A DNA stretch of 64,000 nucleotides, taken from positions 1 to 64,000 of the forward strand of contig CAVZOJ010000031.1 of assembly GCA_963776845.1 (NCBI GenBank), read 5' to 3'. Source of the stretch: Roseitranquillus sp963776845. GTDB taxonomy: Bacteria; Pseudomonadota; Alphaproteobacteria; Rhodobacterales; Rhodobacteraceae. This document shows, in pieces, positions 8,568 through 17,308 of this stretch. Below the pieces are notes generated by a model that saw nothing but the letters and a program-made list of their open reading frames with translations, had not been told where the DNA came from and searched no databases. The position numbers and the translations under genes are program-made. Numbering within the stretch: the stretch's first letter is position 1; each line of letters opens with the position of its first letter.

Positions 8568-9587
8568 TTACGCGGCGGCGCGCCAGAAGCGAAAGCGCCC
8601 CTGCCCGGTGATTTCGTGGACCAGCTCCGCTTCCGCCAGCCGGGCGATGTTGCGGCGGATGCCGGGCGCCGAGGCTCCGGTCGCCCGCGCCGCCATCCCC
8701 GCCGACAGTACCGGCCATGCCAGCAACGCATCGATCAGACGGCCGGGCGTCCGCCCGCTCATCCCTGCCGTCGCCGCCCGCGCCCGCGCCTCCCACGCCG
8801 CCAGCCGGTCGAGCTGCATCAGCGCCCGCAGGCAGCCGGTCTCGGCCGCCGCCGCCCAGGCGCCGAGGCGCTCGGCGGCGCCGCCGCCGGCAGCGTAGGG
8901 TGCCGTAGCCCGCGCCAGCGGCAGGAACGGCAGCGCCCTGCCCTCGCTTCCGCCGATCCGCGCCGCCAGCACCGCCGGTTCCAGCACCTCCGCCCCCAGC
9001 CCCTCGGCACGCCACAGGTGGAACGCGGCGGCCGCCCGCACCAGCGGCAGGGCCCCGTCGAGCGCTCCCTGTCCCGCCTGCCACCGCAGCCACGCCGGAT
9101 CCCCGGCCAGATCGTCCCGACCAAGAAACGCCGCGTCGTCCAGGCCCGGCGCGGCCTCCAGCCGCCGGAATGCCCAGTGCGCCGCCGCGAGCGCCGTGGC
9201 ATCGTCGCGCACCATGTCGGCCCGATCGACGGCATGCAGCGCCAGCCGGTCCTCGGCCACGCGGCCCCCCGCCTGCCACGAGATCGCCGACGCCTCGGCC
9301 AGCGCCAGCCGCCGGGCCAGTCCCGGAGGCCCGGCCGCCACACGCTCGTCGAGCCGTGCGAACGCCGCGGCCGCCCGCGCCAGCGCCCTGCCCTGCCGCG
9401 CCTCGGCCACGAGCCAGTCGCGGGGGAGCGGCCCCGGCCGCGCCGCATGCGGGCCCGGCAGGTCCCACGCGGCAGCCGCAGGGTCGGGAGGCACGAACCA
9501 CGGCTCCGCCGGCGGCTCCGTATCGTAGATCGACGGCTGAGGGTCGCCGTCGGGCTCTTCCATGTCTACAGAGCTGCGTTGTTTCAT
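8568..9587 (-). CDS. DUF1403 family protein
   Basis: Intact 339-residue protein, very rich in Ala and Arg, starting MKQRSSVDMEEPDGD and ending RFRFWRAAA. It matches the DUF1403 family in my memory: alpha-helical proteins with a possible winged-helix at the end (APGIRRNIARLAEAELVHEI) that sit next to repABC or other plasmid maintenance genes in Rhizobiales and Rhodobacterales. Function unknown. Here it lies 1.6 kb from repA, in keeping with that linkage. No signal peptide or membrane helix. A role in plasmid biology is inference from neighbourhood only. Confidence 0.7.
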   Translation of the reverse strand: MKQRSSVDMEEPDGDPQPSIYDTEPPAEPWFVPPDPAAAAWDLPGPHAARPGPLPRDWLVAEARQGRALARAAAAFARLDERVAAGPPGLARRLALAEASAISWQAGGRVAEDRLALHAVDRADMVRDDATALAAAHWAFRRLEAAPGLDDAAFLGRDDLAGDPAWLRWQAGQGALDGALPLVRAAAAFHLWRAEGLGAEVLEPAVLAARIGGSEGRALPFLPLARATAPYAAGGGAAERLGAWAAAAETGCLRALMQLDRLAAWEARARAATAGMSGRTPGRLIDALLAWPVLSAGMAARATGASAPGIRRNIARLAEAELVHEITGQGRFRFWRAAA

Positions 9588-9877
9588 ACGATCAGAATGA
9601 ACCGACTTTGCTCGCTACCCAAGCACATTCGGCTGCCCAGGACCTACTTCTGTCCAATCGACCGCACCACCGCCTTCCCAGACAATCGCCTCCAGCCGCT
9701 CGGATCGGTGCGCCAGACCGCCATCCTGCAGCACAGCAAGGTCCGCACGCCGCTGGCGCGACGACAGCGCGGCGTCGATGGTGACGGGCCCGCACCCTTG
9801 CCTGCGCCTATGAAATTGCACACACCCTCATCCCGGCGGCAAGCGCCGCTACCGCACCCCCGCCAGAGGGCTGCCTC

Positions 9878-10261
9878 ATGCTGATCGGCTACGCCCGCGT
9901 CTCGACCGAGGACCAGCTGACGGCGCCGCAGGCCGAAGAGCTGCGCGCCGCCGGATGCGCCGAGATCCACGAGGAGCACGCCTCGGACGCCAGCCGCAGT
10001 CGCCCGGTCCTCGCGCGGCTCCTCCGCCGCCTCGCGCCGGCGACGTGCTGGTGGTGGTCCGGATCGACCGCCTCGCCCGCTCGCTCAGCCACCTGCTCGA
10101 GGTGATCGAGGGGCTGGAGGCCCGCGGCGCCCACTTCCGCTCGCTCGGCGATCCGATCGACACCACCAGCGCAGGGGCGCACCCCCCGCGGCCGCAGCAA
10201 GTGGCAGCCGAGCTCCGTCAGGATGCTGCTGCAGCGGGCGAAGAAGCACGGGCTGCTCTGA
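9878..10261 (+). pseudogene. Serine recombinase (resolvase/invertase), decayed
   Basis: Starts with the unmistakable resolvase N-terminus MLIGYARVSTEDQ (catalytic Ser in RVS). After a shift near 10022 it continues as GDVLVVVRIDRLARSLSHLL and GAHFRSLGDPIDTTSA, the conserved DRLARS and DTT motifs. About 50 residues that should follow (the long E helix) are absent and the next frame gives GRTPRGRSKWQPSSVRMLL then QRAKKHGLL, a normal C-terminal DNA-binding end. So it has one frameshift plus an internal deletion. It probably once resolved replicon dimers or a transposon. Confidence 0.75.
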
Positions 10262-10330
10262 AGGACGAACCTTCAACGACCGACGTCAGGCCCCCCCTGT
10301 TCCCGTCAAAACGCAAAGGCGCGCCTTGCG

Positions 10331-10780
10331 TTACTGCGGGCCTGTCCGACCGCCGCCTTCGCGCGACGCCGCCTCCAGCGGCAAGACAAGCAGGGAGACG
10401 TCCGGATCGCGGGCCGCGGCCGCCACGAAGCGGCGATCTGCAGTGACCACCGGGACCTCGCGCAGCAGCGCCAGCGCGAGATACACGCAGTCGTAGACCG
10501 GATGGTCCAGCATTTGCGCGAGACGCAGCGCCTCCGACACCAGATCCTCGTTCGACGCGACGAGTGGCGCCCTCCGGAGCAGGTCCAGCGCATCGGCCGC
10601 TCCGGCCCGAGTGATCGCGCCGCGCCGCGCCATCACCCAGAACGCATTGGCGACCTCGACGAAAAGCAGCGGGGGCGCATGCAATGTCCGTCCGTCGAGA
10701 AGCGCCGCTGCCTCCGCCGACCCGGTCTCGTCGACCACCCACTTGATGGCGACGCTCGCATCGACGACGACGCCACTCAC
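10331..10780 (-). CDS. vapC: PIN-domain ribonuclease toxin (VapC/FitB type)
   Basis: 149-residue PIN-domain protein. The acidic residues of the Mg-dependent active site are in place: Asp near the N-terminus (VVVDASVAIKWVVDE), Glu in PPLLFVEVANAFW, Asp in HPVYDCVYLALAL and Asp in VVTADRRFV. VapC toxins cut tRNA or rRNA; the target here is unknown. It overlaps the upstream antitoxin by four bases (ATGA), the normal arrangement for these operons. It sits beside the repABC genes and so probably stabilises the replicon. Confidence 0.9.
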   Translation of the reverse strand: MSGVVVDASVAIKWVVDETGSAEAAALLDGRTLHAPPLLFVEVANAFWVMARRGAITRAGAADALDLLRRAPLVASNEDLVSEALRLAQMLDHPVYDCVYLALALLREVPVVTADRRFVAAAARDPDVSLLVLPLEAASREGGGRTGPQ

Positions 10781-11019
10781 CTCTGACGCGCGTCGCGGGC
10801 CTCACGAACGATGTCGCTGGAATCGCCGTCATGTCTGAGCCGGTTGCGCAGCCGGGCGGCCGCGGCCGCGAATGTCTCGACTTCGCGCTGCGACGCCCCC
10901 AGCGCCTCCCGCAGGATCAGCCGATGCTCCGCTTCCGCCGATCGGCCCTGCGACGCCGCGCGCGCCTTCAATGCCTGTGCGAGTTCGTCGTCGACATCCC
11001 GTACCGTCAGGTTGGCCAT
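10777..11019 (-). CDS. FitA-like ribbon-helix-helix antitoxin
   Basis: Partner of the PIN toxin. I take the start at MANLTVRDVDDELAQALKAR (11019), giving 80 residues; an upstream in-frame ATG at 11076 would add a stretch unlike the family. LTVRDVD is the N-terminal ribbon and AQALKARAASQGRSAEAEHR the helices of an Arc/MetJ-like DNA-binding fold, as in FitA. The C-terminal part (FAAAAARLRNRLRHDGDSSD) is the region expected to bind the toxin. It should repress its own promoter, just upstream of 11020. Confidence 0.85.
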   Translation of the reverse strand: MANLTVRDVDDELAQALKARAASQGRSAEAEHRLILREALGASQREVETFAAAAARLRNRLRHDGDSSDIVREARDARQR

Positions 11020-11231
11020 GCTCTCATCCGCCTGCAATCTGCTTGCAGATATAGCAGTTCGCACGCCTTCTCGCAATGGCGTGCGCCGGCCACCCTATGG
11101 TCATTCCGGCGACGACCCCCAAGATGTTGACTTTTCGCTTGCCCGGATCCCTTCAGGTGGGCATCTATTTACGGAAGTGAGCGAATAATACGACGCAAGC
11201 CGTAACAACCGGCCGCGACTTGAGGGCAGTG

Positions 11232-12412
11232 ATGACCAAGCATCAGCGGATCGACCGGCTCGTCGGCGATCATGCCGAACGGCTGTCCGAGCGGCTGCAG
11301 GCGCATCGCGCCCAGCTCTTTCCGCCCAACGCGCGCAAGGAGCTGCGCAAGTTCACCTCCGGCGAGGTGGCCGAGCTGCTCGGCGTCAAGGACGCCTACC
11401 TGCGCAAGCTGCACCTCGACGGCAGGGGCCCCTCCCCCGAGATCCGCGCCGGCGGCCGGCGGCTCTACTCGCCCCGACGACATCCAGGCGCTGCGCGAGC
11501 TGCTGGAAGCGCGGCGCCAAGACCCCCGGCACCTACCTGCCCGGCCGGCGCGAGGGCGACCACCTGCAGGTCATCACCGTCATCAACTTCAAGGGCGGCT
11601 CGGGCAAGACCACCACCGCCGCGCACCTGGCGCAGAAGGCCGCGCTCGACGGCTACCGGGTGCTGGCGATCGACCTCGACCCGCAGGCGTCGCTCTCGGC
11701 GCTGCACGGCTTCCAGCCCGAGTTCGACCTGCTCGACGGCGGCACGCTCTACGACGCGATCCGCTACGAGGACCCGCTGCCCCTGCCCGCAGATCATCCG
11801 GCGGACCTACTTCACCAATCTCGACATCGTGCCCGGCAACCTCGACCTGATGGAGTTCGAGCACGAGACGCCCCGCGCGCTGGCCGACAGGTCGGGGCAT
11901 CTCTTCTTCACCCGCGTCGGCGACAAGCTGGCCGAGGTCGAGGCCGACTACGACCTCGTCGTCATCGACTGCCCGCCGCAGCTCGGCTTCCTGACCATGT
12001 CGGCGCTCTCGGCGGCGACCGCGGTGCTGGTGACGGTGCATCCGCAGATGCTCGACGTGATGTCGATGTGCCAGTTCCTGCTGATGACCTCGAACCTGCT
12101 CGGCGTCGTGGCCGAGGCCGGCGGCGACATGAGCTACGACTGGCTGCGCTATCTCGTCACCCGCTACGAGCCCGGGCGACGGGCCGCAGAACCAGATGGT
12201 GGGCTTCATGCGCTCGATGTTCGGCGAGCACGTGCTGAACCACGCCGTGCTGAAATCCACGGCGATCTCGGATGCCGGGCATCACCAAGCAGACGCTCTA
12301 CGAGGTCGAGAAGAGCCAGTTCACGCGCGCCACCTACGAGCGCGCGATGGAATCGCTCAACGCCGTGAACGGCGAGATCGAGGGTCTGATCCAGGCCGCA
12401 TGGGGGCGCTGA
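11232..12412 (+). CDS. repA: Plasmid partition ATPase RepA (ParA family), frame-disrupted
   Basis: First gene of the repABC operon: a ParA ATPase that segregates the replicon with RepB and represses the operon. An N-terminal winged helix (FTSGEVAELLGVKDAYLRKL) precedes the deviant Walker A NFKGGSGKTTTAAHLAQ, the switch DLDPQASLS, Walker B DLVVIDCPPQLGFL, and the C-terminal GITKQTLYEVEKSQFTRA then YERAMES typical of RepA. Reconstructing this needs about five one-base corrections (near 11470, 11515, 11790, 12178, 12275), mostly an extra base in a run of C or G. Otherwise conserved end to end, so these may be sequencing errors. The stop overlaps the repB start by one base. Confidence 0.85.
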
Positions 12413-13432
12413 TGGCACGCAAGGATCTTCTCAAGGACCTGATGGGGCCCGCCCCGGAAAGGCCGGAAGGCGAGGCCGCCTCCCGTGCCTCGCTCGACAC
12501 GGCGCGACCGCGATCGAACAAGGGCGCGATCGGCGCCGTCAGCCGCTCCATCGCCGACCTCAAGGCGCGCTCCATCGTCGAGATCGACCCGTTCGAGATC
12601 GACGCCGGCGGCGTCAAGGACCGGCTCGAGCACGACGAGCCGACCACGCCCGGCTGCATGGAATCGCTGCGGGACTACGGCCAGCAGGTGCCGGTCCTGG
12701 TCCGGCCCCATCCCGAAAAGGAGGGCCGCTTCCAGATCGTCTACGGCCGCCGCCGGGTGCTCGCGCTGCGCGACCTCGGCCAGCCGGTCAGGGCGCTGGT
12801 CCGCGATCTCGACGACCGCGCGCTGGTCGTGGCGCAGGGCCAGGAGAACACGGCGCGGCGCGACCTCAGCTTCATCGAGAAGGCCAATTTCGCCCGGCAG
12901 ATGGCCGAGGCGGGCTACGACGCGCAAGATCATCTGCGACGCGCTGTCGATCGACAAGACGGTGCATCAGCCGGATGCTTGCGATCACCGACCGCGTTGC
13001 CGGTTGCGCTGATCGAGGAGATCGGCGCGGCGCCGTCCGTCGGGCGCGACCGCTGGCTGCACCTCGCCGACATCTACGAGGCGTCCTCGCCAGACGTCGA
13101 GGATGCGCTGACGATCCTCAACGTCTCTGGCGCCGAATCGTCCGACGCGCGTTTCGAAGCCACGCTCGATTGGCTGACCCAGCGCAACACGCGCGCCGAG
13201 GAAGCGCGCAAGGCCGCTGAGCCGCGGCCGCGGGAGATCGTGCGCGGCGACGAGGGCGCAGCGTCTGGCCGAGGTCGTGCGGAGCCGCGGCGCGGTGACG
13301 CTCAAGCTGAAATCAAGGGATCTCGACGGCTTCGACGACTGGCTTGCCGAGAACCTGACCGAAATCCACCGCGACTGGCTTGCCCGGCGCGGCGGACCAA
13401 GAGCCCTGAACGGGCCGTCAATCGAGCAGTAA
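12412..13432 (+). CDS. repB: Plasmid partition protein RepB (ParB family), frame-disrupted
   Basis: DNA-binding partner of RepA; binds parS palindromes. Starts MARKDLLKDLMG, the usual RepB N-terminus that contacts RepA. The ParB/Srx fold follows: SIVEIDPFEIDAGGVKD, then YGQQVPVLVRPHP, FQIVYGRRRVLALRDLG, AQGQENTARRDLSFIEKANF. The helix-turn-helix is split by shifts (KIICDALSIDKTVISRMLAI after correction near 12925, 12963 and 13003). A further extra G near 13254 restores the true C-terminus (QRLAEVVRSRGAVTLKLK, FDDWLAENLTEIHRDWL) with a stop at 13432. Each break is a one-base insertion. Confidence 0.85.
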
Positions 13433-13463
13433 CAAAAGGAGGCACGAGTACAGGCAGGACAAG

Positions 13464-13498
13464 AAAAAAGCCCCCCGAGACGGTCATCCCGGAGAGCT
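13464..13498 (-). terminator. Intrinsic terminator of the antisense RNA
   Basis: On the minus strand AGCTCTCCGGGA pairs over 12 bases (with G-U pairs) with TCTCGGGGGGCT around a 6-base loop, followed directly by TTTTTT. The stem is 13469-13498 and the T-run 13464-13469. Confidence 0.75.
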
Positions 13499-13512
13499 CT
13501 CTTTGATCTAGC
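13464..13512 (-). ncRNA. Predicted countertranscribed RNA of the repABC operon (inc RNA)
   Basis: RepABC replicons carry a small antisense RNA between repB and repC that limits RepC synthesis and sets incompatibility. Here, on the minus strand, a promoter at 13519-13548 is followed about 50 bases later by a strong terminator, giving an RNA of roughly 49 nt, the usual size. Start point inferred from promoter spacing. It would pair with the repB-repC leader mRNA. Confidence 0.65.
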
Positions 13513-13518
13513 ACCTCG

Positions 13519-13548
13519 AAGTTAGCTCCGAATGTTGACAGCTGTCAA
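13519..13548 (-). promoter_or_regulatory. Putative promoter of the antisense RNA, -35 inside parS
   Basis: Minus strand: perfect -35 TTGACA at 13548-13543, 18-base spacer, -10-like TAACTT at 13524-13519. The -35 is the right half of the 16-bp palindrome, so RepB binding there would be expected to affect this promoter. Confidence 0.5.
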
Positions 13549-13549
13549 C
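13534..13549. promoter_or_regulatory. parS: parS-like centromere palindrome, copy 1
   Basis: GTTGACAGCTGTCAAC, a perfect 16-bp palindrome fitting the RepB/parS pattern of repABC plasmids (GTTnnnnGCnnnnAAC). It lies in the repB-repC gap. An identical copy is at 14773-14788. Confidence 0.8.
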
Positions 13550-13596
13550 TCTGCCGTTCGCGGCGGGGCTTGTCGGGTTTTGCCTCGTGATACGCG

Positions 13597-14777
13597 ATGG
13601 AACGACTGACCTCGACGCCCTTCGGGCGGCGCCCGATGACGCGTGCGCTGATTTCGGCCGCACAACGCGCACACTCGCTCCCCCCCGGCGCAAGCGCGCC
13701 CAAATGGGAGCTTTTCCGCGACCTCTGCGCGGCGCGCGCGCGCCTTCGGTCTGAGCGACCGCGATCTGGCGGTTCTCGACGCGCTCCTGACATTCCACCG
13801 GGCCGACACGCTGTCTGCCGCCGGCGACCTCATCGTCTTCCCATCCAACAGCGCACTCTCGGAACGGGCGCACGGCATGGCAGAGAGCACCCTGCGGCGG
13901 CACCTCGCCGCGCTCGTCGACGCCGGGGTCCGCCACGACAGCCCCAACGGCAAGCGCTACGCGGCTCGAAATCGCGACGGCGACATCGTCCGGGCCTTCG
14001 GGTTCGACCTGAGCCCCCTCCTCCACCGCGCGTCCGAGATCACCTGCGCCGCCCGGGAAGCCCGCGCCGCGGCCGATACTCTCCGCCGACGCCGCGAAGG
14101 AGTTGTGCCTGCGTCTGCGCGACTGCGCCAAGCTCATCGCCTATGCCTCAGCCGAAGGTCTGCTAAACGAACGTTCCCAAGCCGCAGACCGGCTCCGCGA
14201 CCTTCAGCGCACGCTTCGCAGGAAGCTCGACTCAGCCACCCTAACGCGTCTGGAGGCGGACAGCGCCTCACTGTTATCCACAGTGGAGCTCAGCCTACGC
14301 GCGCCTGGAACAGGAAATACGGACGGCAGCGACGTCGAAATTGAGCGGCACATACAGAGTTCAAAAGAAGACACATGTGACTCTGAAGAGATCGTGAGAA
14401 CGTTCAGAGATGAGGAAGTCGCGTCCAAACCCAACGCTCCGGCGGCGATTCCGTTGCCGATTATCGCATCGGCATGTCCGGATATGGCTACCTTCCACGG
14501 CAACGACATCAGGACGTGGTCCGATCTTCTGTCCGCAGCAGCCAGGGCGGCACCCATACTCGGAATAAACCTCGACACCCTCCAAGAAGCCCGATCAGCG
14601 ATGGGGCACGTCAATATGGCGATCACCGTGGCATGCATCCTCCAACGCGCGGCGGCAATACGCAGCCCAGGCGGTTATCTCCGAGCACTTGCACGAAAGG
14701 CTGAACGGGGTCTGTTCTCTCCTCGCCCGATGGTCTTTGCGCTCCTCGCTCCGTCAGAGCCAGAGGTCTGCAGTTGA
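13597..14777 (+). CDS. repC: Replication initiator RepC, frame-disrupted
   Basis: RepABC initiator, which acts on an origin inside its own gene. N-terminus TPFGRRPMTRALISAAQRA then WELFRDLCAAR is typical. After shifts near 13740, 13930 and 14080 it continues as FGLSDRDLAVLDALLTFHRA, FPSNSALSERAHGMAESTL (winged-helix), GFDLSPLLHRASEI, LCLRLRDCAKLIAYASAEG, and ends RSPGGYLRALARKAERGLF, then SPRPMVFALL, the conserved RepC tail. The variable AT-richer middle (14.3-14.5 kb) is where the origin is expected. Start at 13597 is the first ATG in frame; no clear ribosome site, in line with RepC being translated from an RNA-controlled leader. The stop TGA lies inside the second parS palindrome. Confidence 0.85.
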
Positions 14778-14788
14778 CAGCTGTCAAC
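14773..14788. promoter_or_regulatory. parS: parS-like centromere palindrome, copy 2
   Basis: Second identical GTTGACAGCTGTCAAC, overlapping the repC stop codon. Together the two copies bracket repC. No further copy was seen upstream of repA. Confidence 0.8.
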
Positions 14789-14955
14789 TCTTCTGCAGCC
14801 AAGGGCGAACTACACCAATGAACCAACAATCATGTATCACGACTGACCTCGTTCGCAACGAGAGCGACCGGCCGACAAGCTTTCTCATGCGCTTCAGAGG
14901 CCGTACGCGGAGTAAGACCGGGGCAGGGGGCCGGCACCCGAGATCCCTGATTGTT

Positions 14956-15672
14956 TCAGGGACAGAGGTCCATCTCGAGATGGATGTAGTCCCCTCGGTA
15001 CGTCGCCTCACCGAGGTAGATGACGGTGTCGTCCCGCCCTGTGAAGACCCTGCGGATCTCCGCGACCGGCGTGTTCACGGGAACTTCGAGATACCTCGCA
15101 ACCTCGATGTCCGCCGAGCCGATGTTGAGGGTCTGGCGCGCCTTTGCGATTTCGATTTCCGGGAACCCAACGAAAAGCGGAATGACGACCTCGGAGCGAA
15201 AGCGCTCCGGGGCGAGGGCGAAGACGTCCTCGGCAATGTAGAGCGACACGATGCAATAGCGCTCGCCCTCCCTGGCATGGACGCGCTGCATGTGGACATA
15301 GTTCGAAGCCGCCTTGCCGTCCTCCGTGTTGAGGTGCGGCTGTGCCTCGGATTCCACGAGGTTGACGAGGTCAGGCGTGTCGCCTCGGTACATCTCGACC
15401 AGATCGTCGAGGGTCGTGCTGACAACGAGGCGCCGCTTGCTGCCTTCCGCCCCCGTGACGAAGGTGCCGCGTCCGCGCTCCGGCGACAGCAAACGCTCGC
15501 CTGCCAGTATCTGGATCGCCTGCCGGACCGTCACACGGCCGACGTCGAACTCTTCCATGAGCCGGTCGATCGAGGGCAGGGTGCTGCCGGTGGGCCAGAT
15601 GCCCCGCTTGATGCGGTGACGAAAGACGTCGGCCAGCTGAAGGTAGCGCGGCACTGGAGAGCGATCGAACAT
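14956..15672 (-). CDS. GntR-family transcriptional regulator with UTRA domain
   Basis: 238 residues from the second ATG (MFDRSPVPRYLQLADVFR), chosen because a GCAGGG site precedes it and HutC-type regulators start this way; 15711 is an alternative. The winged helix spans about residues 10-75 (GIWPTGSTLPSIDRLMEEF, VGRVTVRQAIQIL, SPERGRGTFV). The rest is a UTRA ligand-binding domain (YVHMQRVHAREGERYCIVSL, IGSADIEVARYLEVPVNTP). Divergent from the ABC-sulfatase operon, which it very likely controls in response to a sugar-like inducer. A candidate operator is at 15705-15739. Confidence 0.9.
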   Translation of the reverse strand: MFDRSPVPRYLQLADVFRHRIKRGIWPTGSTLPSIDRLMEEFDVGRVTVRQAIQILAGERLLSPERGRGTFVTGAEGSKRRLVVSTTLDDLVEMYRGDTPDLVNLVESEAQPHLNTEDGKAASNYVHMQRVHAREGERYCIVSLYIAEDVFALAPERFRSEVVIPLFVGFPEIEIAKARQTLNIGSADIEVARYLEVPVNTPVAEIRRVFTGRDDTVIYLGEATYRGDYIHLEMDLCP

Positions 15673-15704
15673 CCGTCGACCCTGCCCAAGAATGGGGGTT
15701 GCGT

Positions 15705-15739
15705 CAAACATCCTATTATTAGAACCATTGGGACGTTTG
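15705..15739. promoter_or_regulatory. Candidate operator between the GntR gene and the ABC operon
   Basis: Inverted arms CAAACATCC (15705-15713) and GGACGTTTG (15731-15739), 8 of 9 bases complementary, around an AT-rich centre (TATTATTAGAACC). The position suits a site read by the GntR protein, with the regulator promoter inside. Confidence 0.4.
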
Positions 15740-15886
15740 CTGCTGCTCGAAGCGCCCGCACCGGCCGAAGACGCCGTGGGGTGCAGCCGAAGGGAGCATG
15801 GGACCTTAGAGCCGCGGGACTTTTCCGACAGCGGCTCGCATGGCGGCGGACCGGAAAGCGCAACTCTACTCACTGGGAGGTGCAAG

Positions 15887-17308
15887 ATGAGACGAAAGAC
15901 CGAAGGAAGCGGAGTGGTTTCCGGCCTTGGACGCCGGGCTGTCCTGCAAGGAACGGCCGCCGTTGCCGCCGGCCTCGCGTTGCCGTCGCTCGTCGCGGGT
16001 CGGGCCGGCGCACAGACCGACGGGGTTCTGGACACGCTCTCGGACGCGCAGATCGATTGGCGGCAGGCGGAAGGCACCGCGATCACGATCGGCGTGATAC
16101 CCGCGGGGTACTTCAACAACCTGCAGGAGTTGCTGCCGCAGTTCAAGGAACTCACGGGGATCGACGTCGCCTTCGAAATGACGCCGCCCGGCCAGATCCG
16201 GCAGAAAGCAGTCCTCGACCTGTCGAGCGGCACCGGGAACTGGGCGAGCCACGCCGCCGACCCGATGTACTACGAGCTTTACGTCGCGAACGGATGGGTC
16301 GATCCGCTGGACCGGTATCTCTCGGACGAGACGCTCACGGATGCCGAGTGGTTCGACTACGAGGACATCCTTGCCGGGTGGCGCGGCGCAGTATCCGTCG
16401 ACGGCACGCCCTACGGAATTCCCTACGACGGCGAGGCGACGCTGCAGGTCTACCGCACGGATGTCTATGACGAGCTGGGACTGGCGCCGGCCGAGACGCT
16501 CGACGAATACGCGTCGAACGCGGCCGCCGTGAACGACCCCGGCAACCGCCTGTGGGGCGCGGCCCTGCGGGGGTTCAAGGGCGCCGGCCAGAACATGTAC
16601 ATCTATCCGTCGATCTTCCTTGCCTACGGCGGCAAGTGGTTCGACGGCGAGAAGCTGGTCGTCAACGGCCCCGAGGCGGTGGGCGCGCTGGAGTGGTACG
16701 TCGATCTCTTGAACAGCTATTCGCCGGATGGCGTGCAGAACTGGAACTGGCCCGATATCGCGGATGCGTTCGGGCAGGGCACGCTCGGCTCGTACATCGA
16801 CGCAAACAGCTCGGCCGCGGTCATCGCCAACCCGGAATCGTCCCAAGTGGTCGGCAAGATCGGCTTTGCGCGCTGGCCGAAGGGACCGTCGGGCCGGCGA
16901 GTGACGTCGATCTGGACGTGGAGCTTTCCGATCAACGCCGCTCTGTCGGAGCAGGAGAAGACGGCGACATGGCTCTTCATCCAGTGGGCCGCCTCGAAGG
17001 AAGTGCAGGCGGCAACCTCCTACGCCTTCGACGGCGCATACAAGCGGCTTGGCGTGAACCGCGCTTCGACCTGGGAGCAGGAGCCGTTCCGCGAGATGCT
17101 GGCTGACGTCGGAGACAACTTCATCGACGCGTCGACCGCCTCGCTGCAGGAGGACACCGACGTCGACTGGCGGCCGCGGCTGCCGCAATGGCCCGCTGTC
17201 GGTGAAACCATGGCGACGGCCATCCAGGCGAGCCTCGTCGGCCAGGCCGGACCGCAGGAGGCCCTGGACCAGGCGCAGGAGAAGATCGCGAGCCTGATGG
17301 ATGGCTGA
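15887..17308 (+). CDS. ABC transporter sugar-binding protein, Tat-exported
   Basis: 473 residues. Start at 15887 behind GGGAGG. The N-terminus GLGRRAVLQGTAAVAAGLAL is a twin-arginine signal. The mature part resembles family 1 extracellular solute-binding proteins for sugars and polyols (LLPQFKELTGIDVAFEMTPP, NGWVDPLDRYLSDETL, GIPYDGEATLQVYRTDVYDE, PINAALSEQEKTATWLFIQW). It delivers substrate to the two permeases that follow, overlapping the first by 8 bases. The operon ends in a sulfatase, so the ligand may be a sulfated sugar or oligosaccharide; that is inference. Confidence 0.9.
   Translation: MRRKTEGSGVVSGLGRRAVLQGTAAVAAGLALPSLVAGRAGAQTDGVLDTLSDAQIDWRQAEGTAITIGVIPAGYFNNLQELLPQFKELTGIDVAFEMTPPGQIRQKAVLDLSSGTGNWASHAADPMYYELYVANGWVDPLDRYLSDETLTDAEWFDYEDILAGWRGAVSVDGTPYGIPYDGEATLQVYRTDVYDELGLAPAETLDEYASNAAAVNDPGNRLWGAALRGFKGAGQNMYIYPSIFLAYGGKWFDGEKLVVNGPEAVGALEWYVDLLNSYSPDGVQNWNWPDIADAFGQGTLGSYIDANSSAAVIANPESSQVVGKIGFARWPKGPSGRRVTSIWTWSFPINAALSEQEKTATWLFIQWAASKEVQAATSYAFDGAYKRLGVNRASTWEQEPFREMLADVGDNFIDASTASLQEDTDVDWRPRLPQWPAVGETMATAIQASLVGQAGPQEALDQAQEKIASLMDG

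Noticed and set aside
9592..9877. Minus-strand frames between the DUF1403 gene and the resolvase (e.g. one with VTIDAALSSRQRRADLAVLQ)
   Set aside because: Short, no ribosome site, no homology I can name; the region more likely holds the DUF1403 promoter.
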